Assembly: GCA_036741355.1 (NCBI GenBank) | Contig: DAINSK010000070.1 | Span: forward strand, 1 to 10,185 | Origin: JBBRGK01 sp036741355 | GTDB lineage: Bacteria > Chloroflexota > Dehalococcoidia > CAUJGQ01 | DNA length: 10,185 nt | Reading direction: 5' to 3' | Shown here: positions 1-5,174 of the stretch, one piece after another | Numbering within the stretch: position 1 is the first letter of the stretch | Layout of the letters: each line of letters opens with the position of its first letter | Notes under the pieces: generated by a model | Told to the model about the DNA's origin: nothing | The model's input: only the letters and a program-made list of their open reading frames with translations | The model's database searches: none | Program-made: the position numbers and the translations under genes

Positions 1-1959
1 GAGGGCGACGAACTCGAGCTTTTTGGGCGAATCGATCCGCCCGGCGGCTATACCGCGCCGGCCGGATATGCGGATTGGCTGGAGACGAAGGGCGTTGTAG
101 CGTCGATGGTGTTCCCTCACACTCGCCTCGTGGCGCCGGCGACGGATGGCGGCTTTCGAGGCACGTGGCGGCAGGTGCGGGGCCGAATTGAAGACGGACT
201 GCGCGAAGCGCTACCAGCAGACGAATCCGCGTTTGCTGCAACGCTGCTGTTCGGCAATCACCATTCGCTCTCGGCGCCGCTGCGCCAGGAGTTGAGCCGG
301 ACGGGTCTAAGTCACGTCGTGGTCGTATCGGCCTTCAACCTGATGCTCATCTATGGCACCGTGCTGTCGGTGCTGGCTCCGTTCGCCGGACGGCGGCGGG
401 CGGCGGTCCTGGCCCTGCTGCTCGCCACTTCTTATGGCGGACTCTCCGGTTTTTCGCCTTCTGTTATGCGCGGCGTCGTCATTACGGGTTTACTTTGCCT
501 TGCGGTCCTATCCGGGCGCCCTTATAGCCGCATACATCTGCTCGTATTGGCAGCCGCGGCCGTGATTGCCGGCAGTCCGCGCACCCTCGGTGACGCGGGT
601 TTTCAGCTTACGTTTGGCGCCGCGGCGGGAATTACGCTGCTCGCGCCGAACATTCGCGCCGGCTTCCTCCGCGTGCTCAGTGGAACTGAGGGATCCGAAC
701 TACATTCGGTCGCCGACTCCTTTATCAGTGCCCTCGCCGTCAGCCTCGCCGTTTCGCTTTCAACCCTACCTGTGACCCTGTCGGCATTTGGGACAATCAA
801 CCCGTACGCACCGATCGTGAATGCATTATTCAATCCGTTCACGCCGCTACTGACCTGCCTGGCGCTGCTGACGGGATTGATCGAGTGGATGAGCGCCGGC
901 CCATCGTCAGTGATCGCCGCACCCTTGTCGTTGCTGATTGACGCGGCGCAGCAGATGATCCATTTCTTTGCGCGGCTTCCAGGGTCCGCAATCGCGGTTA
1001 CGGTCAGACCCCTGCCCATTGCGGTGCTGTGGTACGGCTCGCTGCTTGCGGCACCGGGCGCGATTAGCCGGGTTCGGAGGTCCATCGCTAAGCGCGGGGC
1101 AGTCCGCGGGTTATCCAATGCCGGTCCACGGGTTCGCCGTCGCTCCCAATCGGCGGTCGTTCCGCTAATCCTGGGAGTGATCGCGGCAACCGTGTTAGGA
1201 GCTGCCCCCGCCGCGGCGCGGTCGGTACGCGCCGCGAGCGATGCGCCGAGCGGTACTTCCATTCAGTGGCTGGACCTAAGAGGCCGTACGGGCATGCTTA
1301 TTCGGGGTCGCAACGGCGCAACGGTCCTTCTAACTGACGAGAACGCGCCTCAGGTAGTCGCTCGAGCATTGGAGGCTATCGGTGCCGGGAAGTCGGTGAG
1401 CCTCGTCGCGATGCTCACTCGCCGTAGAGACGATACCGACGCCGGCTTCGCGGCAATGGCGGCAGCCGTGCACGCGAACGCCGTCCTGGTACCGGCGCCC
1501 GATATCGTGCCGGCTGACGAGCGTCAATCGCTGGTCGGCGCCGGCAATGCCAGGGGCAGAGTGCTGTCCGTGACGGGCAAGGCGATTATTGACCTCGGCA
1601 ATGACGACCGCCTGGAACTGTTCGCCGACAGTCGCGGCGGGCTGGCGGCACGAGTTGGCATTGCGGGCCGATCGATTGTCGTAGCATCGGGACCGGGAGC
1701 GTTTCTTGTCCTCGATCGCTGGCAGGCAGGCGCACCCACCGACGTGGTTGCCTTGCTCTCATCGCCCACGGAGTCAACGCGTGAATTGATTTCCGAGCTC
1801 CACCCAGCGATCGTGTTGATCGCAAGTCGAGCGCCAAGCGACCTCGCGCTCGCTGCGACTGCATCGGGCGGCGCACGCGTAGTCTCGACGTCCGCGGTGT
1901 CGGACCTCCGCCTATTCGTCAAAAGCAGCCGGCTCGCGGTCTCTTACCACGACCCGTAG
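1..1959 (+). CDS. comEC: ComEC/Rec2-family DNA-uptake channel protein (5'-truncated by window edge), degenerate C-terminal domain
   Basis: Family role: ComEC forms the inner-membrane channel that passes single-stranded DNA into the cell during natural transformation. The frame is open from base 1. The 35 codons before the first ATG (106) read like the end of the N-terminal ComEC domain (a GDELELFGRI segment, then GGYTAP and ADWLETKGV), so 106 is not the true start and the gene begins upstream. The Competence domain follows, at about nt 200-1050. It has the LLFGNHHSL segment, the membrane motif HVVVVSAFNL at nt 313-342 (the family usually has SG where this has SA), a GFSPSVMRG segment and many hydrophobic segments. 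The last part, about nt 1250-1956, aligns in order with the metallo-beta-lactamase-like domain of long ComEC proteins. Its two signature motifs are lost: LDVGQGD is LDLRGRTG and THxDxDH is TRRRDDTD (nt 1417-1440). It is therefore probably not a nuclease. Family assignment is firm; a role in competence is inferred. Confidence 0.88.
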   Translation, partial: EGDELELFGRIDPPGGYTAPAGYADWLETKGVVASMVFPHTRLVAPATDGGFRGTWRQVRGRIEDGLREALPADESAFAATLLFGNHHSLSAPLRQELSRTGLSHVVVVSAFNLMLIYGTVLSVLAPFAGRRRAAVLALLLATSYGGLSGFSPSVMRGVVITGLLCLAVLSGRPYSRIHLLVLAAAAVIAGSPRTLGDAGFQLTFGAAAGITLLAPNIRAGFLRVLSGTEGSELHSVADSFISALAVSLAVSLSTLPVTLSAFGTINPYAPIVNALFNPFTPLLTCLALLTGLIEWMSAGPSSVIAAPLSLLIDAAQQMIHFFARLPGSAIAVTVRPLPIAVLWYGSLLAAPGAISRVRRSIAKRGAVRGLSNAGPRVRRRSQSAVVPLILGVIAATVLGAAPAAARSVRAASDAPSGTSIQWLDLRGRTGMLIRGRNGATVLLTDENAPQVVARALEAIGAGKSVSLVAMLTRRRDDTDAGFAAMAAAVHANAVLVPAPDIVPADERQSLVGAGNARGRVLSVTGKAIIDLGNDDRLELFADSRGGLAARVGIAGRSIVVASGPGAFLVLDRWQAGAPTDVVALLSSPTESTRELISELHPAIVLIASRAPSDLALAATASGGARVVSTSAVSDLRLFVKSSRLAVSYHDP

Positions 1960-1993
1960 CCGCCCGAATCCGAAAGGCACCTCGCATGGCTGC

Positions 1994-2002
1994 TGCTATG
2001 AT
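1994..2002 (+). promoter_or_regulatory. Possible extended -10 promoter element for rph
   Basis: TGCTATGAT combines a TG extension with a -10 hexamer differing from TATAAT at one position. No good -35 box lies 16-18 bases upstream (the best is AAGGCA). If used, transcription would begin near 2009 and leave a leader of about 200 bases carrying the repeat and palindrome described below. It is the best candidate seen in the comEC-rph gap, but it is weak. Confidence 0.3.
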
Positions 2003-2028
2003 CCGGGTACACGTCATCACCGGCGGCC

Positions 2029-2076
2029 GGGACGGCCCTCACCCCCGACCCCTCTCCCAATACTGGGCGAGGGGAG
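2029..2076. repeat. Dispersed intergenic palindromic repeat (half element)
   Basis: The stretch runs from a GGCCCTCACCCCCGACC-type segment into an imperfect inverted repeat. The left arm CCCCTCTCCCA (2049-2059) pairs with the right arm TGGGCGAGGGG (2064-2074) with one mismatch and a four-base loop. C-rich text of this kind (CCCTCACCCCC followed by CCCCTCTCCCA) is familiar as a short intergenic repeat in many GC-rich bacterial genomes. A full element would mirror the left outer segment on the right, but here the right side stops after GAGGGGAG. No T-run follows, so it is not a typical intrinsic terminator, although an RNA hairpin is possible. The genome-wide copy number is not visible here. 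Confidence 0.6.
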
Positions 2077-2150
2077 CTTGAATTCGGAACTATAGCGCTT
2101 GCGGCGAGCCCCCGATGACCGTTGGACGGGTGCCTCCCCGTTGGGCGTAA

Positions 2151-2164
2151 GGGTACCAGTACCC
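2151..2164. repeat. Perfect short palindrome upstream of rph (possible operator)
   Basis: GGGTAC, two bases, GTACCC is a perfect inverted repeat ending 46 bases before the rph ATG. The longer arm GTACCCGG (2159-2166) is also the reverse complement of CCGGGTAC at 2003-2010, immediately after the candidate -10 box. A dimeric repressor site is possible. Equally it may be a chance palindrome in GC-rich DNA. Confidence 0.3.
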
Positions 2165-2210
2165 GGCTGCGCGCTTAGGCGTCGGGGTAGACTTCCAATG
2201 GAGACTTCAA

Positions 2211-2939
2211 ATGCCACGTGCCGATGGGCGAGCGGAAAATCAACTACGGCCGATCAAAATCACGCCGAACTACCTCGATTTCGCAGAAGGATCGGTGCTG
2301 ATCGAGTGCGGTAAGACGCGCGTGCTGGTTGCAGCGACGCTCGAAGACCGTGTGCCGCCGTTCCTCAAAGGCCAGGGCCGCGGCTGGGTGACCGCCGAGT
2401 ATTCGATGCTGCCTCGTTCCACCCACACCCGCTCAGCGAGAGAATCGGTTACAGGCAAGATCGGTGGCCGCACGCACGAGATCCAGCGACTGATCGGCCG
2501 TTCGCTTCGCGCCGTCACCGACACGCGCATGCTGGGTGAGCGCACGCTGGCGATCGATTGCGACGTGCTGCAGGCGGACGGCGGCACGCGTACCGCCTCG
2601 ATTACGGGCGCTTACGTTGCGCTGTGGCTGGCCTGCAGCAGACTGCGGAGCAAGCTCAACCTGCCGAGCAACCCGGTGACCAGCCAGGTGGCGGCAACCA
2701 GCGTCGGACTCGTCAAAGGCAAGCCGCTGCTCGACCTCGATTATGCGGAAGACTCATCGGCGGACGTGGACTTCAACGTGGTGATGACGGGCGACGGCGG
2801 CTTCGTCGAAGTCCAGGGGACCGCCGAGGGCAAGCCATTTAGCCGCGACCGTATGAATGACCTGATAGACCTTGCCCAGGCGGGCATCAACGAGCTATTC
2901 GTCATTCAGCGACATGCGATCGCCGCCGGTAGCAAGTAG
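2211..2939 (+). CDS. rph: Ribonuclease PH
   Basis: RNase PH is a phosphate-dependent 3'-5' exoribonuclease that trims the 3' ends of tRNA precursors and other RNAs, acting as a ring of dimers in the cytoplasm. The 242-residue product has the usual family length and collinear signatures: DGRAENQLRPIKI near the N-terminus, then FLKGQGRGWVTAEYSMLPR, GGRTHEIQRLIGRSLRAV, IDCDVLQADGGTRTASITG, and GDGGFVEVQGTAEG late in the protein. D181 and D187 have the same six-residue spacing as the two metal-binding aspartates of the E. coli enzyme (D178 and D184). The ATG at 2211 is supported by a GGAGA Shine-Dalgarno at 2200-2204 with a six-base spacer, and by the typical MxRxDGR opening. It is separated from comEC by 251 bases and is convergent with the HIT gene. 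No rdgB-like gene follows, unlike the arrangement common in many bacteria. Confidence 0.97.
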   Translation: MPRADGRAENQLRPIKITPNYLDFAEGSVLIECGKTRVLVAATLEDRVPPFLKGQGRGWVTAEYSMLPRSTHTRSARESVTGKIGGRTHEIQRLIGRSLRAVTDTRMLGERTLAIDCDVLQADGGTRTASITGAYVALWLACSRLRSKLNLPSNPVTSQVAATSVGLVKGKPLLDLDYAEDSSADVDFNVVMTGDGGFVEVQGTAEGKPFSRDRMNDLIDLAQAGINELFVIQRHAIAAGSK

Positions 2940-2972
2940 GCGGTCGCAGTTCGAAGCTCTGACGCGGGCGAC

Positions 2973-3299
2973 TCAGGCGTAATGGCCGAGATATGTGCCG
3001 CCGATGATGTGGATGTGGCCGTGCTCCTGGCTTTGCATGGCGTCGAAACCGAAATTGGAGAGCAGCCGGAAGCCGGATGGGCAATATTGGGTGCCGAGCC
3101 TCGAGGCGATGGGGCCGATCTTCCCCATCATGTTCGCCCACATATCGGCCTGGCTGAGATGCTGTTTAGGCACCGCCAGCAGCATGACCGGCACCCAGCG
3201 CAACACGTTGCGGAAGACGATCACGTCGTCGTCTTCGTAGAGGATGTCAGCCGGTTCTTGCTTCGAGATGATCCTGCAAAAGACACACCAGCGATTCAA
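2973..3299 (-). CDS. Small HIT (histidine triad) family protein
   Basis: HIT proteins are small nucleotide-binding hydrolases or transferases that cleave phosphoramidate or phosphate-linked adenosine nucleotides. The cellular substrate cannot be told from sequence. The 108-residue product has the N-terminal zinc-site pair C5/C8 in a CVFCRII segment, then EPADILYEDDDVIVF, an LAVPKQH strand-helix, and near the C-terminus HGHIHII with the triad H93, H95 and H97. H95 would be the expected nucleophile. The residue between the first two histidines is Gly where a hydrophobic residue is usual. The start is a TTG. An in-frame TGA lies only 12 bases upstream (3309-3311), and a GAGGA ribosome site sits at six-base spacing, so no upstream start is possible. 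The gene is convergent with rph (33-base gap) and divergent from imuB, with its own promoter. The family call is strong; the specific function is unknown. Confidence 0.93.
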   Translation of the reverse strand: MNRWCVFCRIISKQEPADILYEDDDVIVFRNVLRWVPVMLLAVPKQHLSQADMWANMMGKIGPIASRLGTQYCPSGFRLLSNFGFDAMQSQEHGHIHIIGGTYLGHYA

Positions 3300-3305
3300 G
3301 AGCCG

Positions 3306-3310
3306 TCCTC
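3306..3310 (-). promoter_or_regulatory. Ribosome binding site deciding the TTG start of the HIT gene
   Basis: GAGGA on the minus strand lies six bases before the TTG at 3299-3297. It overlaps an in-frame TGA at 3311-3309, which rules out any longer N-terminus. Confidence 0.7.
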
Positions 3311-3341
3311 ACAGGCGGCCCCAACGCCACGGGGCACGCGT

Positions 3342-3363
3342 CGGGGCGGCTACGGCCGCCCCG
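3342..3363. other. Perfect 9-bp GC hairpin at the 5' end of the HIT transcript
   Basis: CGGGGCGGC (3342-3350) and GCCGCCCCG (3355-3363) are perfect complements around a four-base TACG loop. Read on the + strand this is a C(UNCG)G tetraloop hairpin, a very stable RNA class. Read on the - strand the loop is CGTA. The arm nearest the HIT promoter begins five bases downstream of its -10 box, so the structure would sit at the extreme 5' end of the HIT mRNA. There is no T-run on either side, so a standard intrinsic terminator is unlikely. The hairpin is seen directly; its role is inferred. Confidence 0.55.
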
Positions 3364-3367
3364 GGTC

Positions 3368-3397
3368 ATTGTAGGGAGCGCCGATCCGGAGGGTCAA
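3368..3397 (-). promoter_or_regulatory. Sigma-70-type promoter for the HIT gene
   Basis: On the minus strand the -35 is TTGACC (3397-3392, five of six matches) and the -10 is TACAAT (3373-3368, five of six), with an 18-base spacer. The predicted start is near 3361, about 60 bases before the TTG codon. It stands back to back with the imuB promoter, with 12 bases between the two -35 boxes. Confidence 0.65.
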
Positions 3398-3409
3398 CGC
3401 GGTGCAATC

Positions 3410-3439
3410 TTGACAACAGAACATCTGTTCTTCTATGGT
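3410..3439 (+). promoter_or_regulatory. SOS-type promoter of the imuB-dnaE2 cassette
   Basis: A perfect -35 TTGACA (3410-3415) is followed after 18 bases by TATGGT (3434-3439, four of six matches to TATAAT). The predicted start is near 3446, giving a leader of about 70 bases before the imuB ATG at 3518. The spacer contains the LexA palindrome, so the repressor would occlude RNA polymerase directly. Confidence 0.75.
3418..3431. promoter_or_regulatory. LexA (SOS) box
   Basis: AGAACATCTGTTCT contains GAAC-N4-GTTC with matching outer A/T bases, so both 5-base half-sites are perfectly symmetric. This is the LexA/DinR operator type known from Bacillus and actinobacteria. It lies wholly inside the -35/-10 spacer of the imuB promoter and 21 bases from the -35 of the divergent HIT promoter. 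The position and the DNA-damage genes downstream make a LexA operator very likely. No lexA gene is in the window. Confidence 0.85.
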
Positions 3440-3517
3440 AACGGCAGCAAGAAAAGTCCGGTACCCGCTGATCGGGCAGGCCTATCCATCGCAACTCTTC
3501 TCTCTCGGGGGTGTGCG

Positions 3518-4738
3518 ATGCGCCCATTGCGCACTGCTTGCGTGCTCGTTCCCCAGCTCGCCGTCCAGGTCGCTCTGGAACGGCGCCCCGACCTTGCCGG
3601 CCGGCCGGTGATCGTCGGCGGCTATCCCCATCAGCGCCGCACCGTCATCGGCGCCTCGGGCGAGGCGCTCGCGAGTGGCGTTTCACCCGGAATGCCGCTC
3701 AGACAGGCAGAGAGCCTCTGCCCCGACGCCACGTTTCTTCCCCTCGACACCTCGCTCACCAGCAAGGTGTTTGCATCTCTACTCCGTGTTATGGAAAGCT
3801 TCAGCCCCGCGGTGGAGGTCGAGTCGGCCGGCACCATCTTTATCGACGTCGCCGGAGTAGATCTACGCACCCTCGGACGCGGCGAGGCGCCGGGCGAAGC
3901 GGCGCTCCTGCAGGCATTACTGCAGGAGATACGGAGCCAAACGGGGCTGCATGCCGCTATCGGCGCGGGCACGGGCAAGTTCGTCGCCCGGGTGGCAGCC
4001 TCGCTCGCCGCTATGGGCGAGCACTGCAGCATCCCGCCGGGAGAGGAGGGTGCCGCCTTCGCGCTCATTTCGATAAACCTGCTCCCCTGTTCGCGCGATA
4101 TGCGCCGCCGGCTGCACCTTTACGGCTTGCACACGCTGGGCGACCTTGCGGCGCTCTCCGCCGGCCCGGTCCAGGCACAGTTCGCCACCGAGGGCCTGCG
4201 CATGTGGCGTCTCGCCGGTGGCCTCGACGAGGAGCGCGTCGTCGCTGCCTCACAGGCGCAGGCGCCATCGGAGCGGCTGGAGCTTTCCTCGCCCACCGCC
4301 GACTGCGAGGCGCTGGTACACGTGGTCATGCTGCTGTTGCAGCGGCTCTTCCGCCGGTCGGAGATCGGCACCCGCTTCGCCCGACGCCTCGCCCTTTCCA
4401 TCACGCTGGAAGACGGCTCTGCCTGGGAGCGGACGATCACGTTCCATGAACCGACCGCCGATCCCGCCCGAGCGCTGTTCGCCGTCCGTGTCCGCATGGA
4501 CGGACTGGCGCTGCCTGCCGCGGCCGTCGCCATAACCTGTACCATCCACGACTTCTGCGCCGAGCGCGGCCGCCAGGAGGCGTTCTTTTCCTCTCGCGGC
4601 CGCCTGGTGCAGCTAGACGAGGCGATCCGCCACCTGCGCGTCCGCCTCGGCAAGCCCCCCGTCCTGCGCGTGGTGGAGGTCGAGCCCTGGTCGCGCATCC
4701 CCGAGCGCCGCACCGCGCTGACGGAGTACGTGCCATGA
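3518..4738 (+). CDS. imuB: ImuB-like inactive Y-family DNA polymerase (SOS mutagenesis adaptor)
   Basis: ImuB proteins keep the Y-family polymerase fold without catalysis and link DnaE2 to the sliding clamp during translesion synthesis. The 406-residue product opens with RTACVLVPQLAVQVALE and a RPVIVGG strand, has LHAAIGAGTGKFVARVA in the palm, a thumb hairpin-helix region (LYGLHTLGDLAAL, then LRMWRLAGGLDEE), a little-finger-like region, and the ending PWSRIPERR. The polymerase carboxylates are missing. The first motif lacks its Asp (VLVPQL), and the usual SxDE is S103-A-G-T. Q353-E-A-F-F resembles a beta-clamp motif (QLxLF type). The frame is open back to a TTG at 3410, but that TTG is the promoter -35 box. 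The ATG at 3518, after GGGGG at six-base spacing and starting the conserved domain, is the credible start. It overlaps the next gene by ATGA. It is shorter than the roughly 500 residues of many proteobacterial ImuBs. Confidence 0.9.
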   Translation: MRPLRTACVLVPQLAVQVALERRPDLAGRPVIVGGYPHQRRTVIGASGEALASGVSPGMPLRQAESLCPDATFLPLDTSLTSKVFASLLRVMESFSPAVEVESAGTIFIDVAGVDLRTLGRGEAPGEAALLQALLQEIRSQTGLHAAIGAGTGKFVARVAASLAAMGEHCSIPPGEEGAAFALISINLLPCSRDMRRRLHLYGLHTLGDLAALSAGPVQAQFATEGLRMWRLAGGLDEERVVAASQAQAPSERLELSSPTADCEALVHVVMLLLQRLFRRSEIGTRFARRLALSITLEDGSAWERTITFHEPTADPARALFAVRVRMDGLALPAAAVAITCTIHDFCAERGRQEAFFSSRGRLVQLDEAIRHLRVRLGKPPVLRVVEVEPWSRIPERRTALTEYVP

Positions 4739-5106
4739 CCGCCCTCCGCCCGCTCAACCTGCCCGTGCCGATCGCCGTGGAAACCGGCGAGGGCGGCGAT
4801 CCGGTGGCCATCACCTGGCGCGGTCGGCGGCTCGCGGTTGCCGCCGTCGCGGACCGCTGGCGCATCGACGACGAGTGGTGGCGGCGACTCATCTCTCGCC
4901 TTTACCGCTGCCTGATCCTCGAGGACGAGCGCATGATCGTCATCTTCGAAGACCTGGCTGATGGCCGCTGGTACGCCCAGCGCTACGGCTACAACGCCCG
5001 CTACATCCACCGTCCGATCGCCGCGGCTCAGGCGCGAGAGCCACGCCGGCGCCTCAGATACCGGCTGAGCGGCTTTCCGCGGTCGCGGGCAGCAGGCGGC
5101 CGGTAA
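4735..5106 (+). CDS. Small DUF6504-like protein between imuB and dnaE2
   Basis: Function unknown. The 123-residue product has a compact aromatic and arginine-rich core: ITWRGRRLAV at residues 26-35, RWRID at 41-45, EWWRR at 47-51, RLYRCLI at 55-61, FEDL at 71-74, and RWYAQRYG at 78-85. The tail of about 35 residues is basic and low in complexity. This pattern (WRGR, then WR and WWR, then YR, then W-x-x-xR) resembles the small DUF6504-type proteins that I recall beside imuB/dnaE2 in actinobacteria and Chloroflexota; the family name is from memory. Its ATG overlaps the imuB stop in ATGA, implying translational coupling and matched expression with ImuB. It ends 68 bases before dnaE2. No signal peptide or membrane segment is visible. 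A role as a partner of ImuB/DnaE2, or as DNA-binding factor, is inferred only from position and basic charge. Confidence 0.82.
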   Translation: MTALRPLNLPVPIAVETGEGGDPVAITWRGRRLAVAAVADRWRIDDEWWRRLISRLYRCLILEDERMIVIFEDLADGRWYAQRYGYNARYIHRPIAAAQAREPRRRLRYRLSGFPRSRAAGGR

Positions 5107-5162
5107 GAGCAATGGACGGCAGACAGCGGCAGCGCAGCGTGTCCTGACGAGGGAAAAGGAAC

Positions 5163-5167
5163 GGGAG
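5163..5167 (+). promoter_or_regulatory. Ribosome binding site supporting the TTG start of dnaE2
   Basis: GGGAG lies seven bases before the TTG at 5175. An in-frame TAA at 5169-5171 prevents any further upstream start, and no ATG or GTG follows in frame before the first PHP-domain histidine motif. Confidence 0.55.
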
Positions 5168-5174
5168 ATAAGGG

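Noticed and set aside
106..108. ATG 106 as the comEC start
   Set aside because: The frame is open to base 1 and the preceding codons encode recognisable ComEC N-terminal sequence, so the gene continues out of the window.
1612..1622. A second LexA-like site inside comEC (GAACTGTTC)
   Set aside because: The half-sites are separated by one base, not four, and the site lies within coding sequence.
3342..3363. The GC hairpin as an intrinsic terminator
   Set aside because: No run of T follows on either strand, and it lies upstream of the plus-strand cassette and at the beginning of the HIT transcript.
2982..3374. A 130-residue plus-strand frame over the HIT gene
   Set aside because: The opposite strand encodes a clear HIT protein with zinc cysteines and the histidine triad. 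This frame is its antisense shadow.
3410..3517. A 36-residue N-terminal extension of ImuB starting at TTG 3410
   Set aside because: The codons coincide with the -35 box, LexA palindrome and -10 box, and the extra residues match nothing typical of ImuB. The conserved domain starts at ATG 3518.
4120..5112. A 330-residue minus-strand frame opposite imuB and the small protein
   Set aside because: It is a low-complexity Arg/Ser/Ala translation, antisense to two coupled genes with clear motifs.
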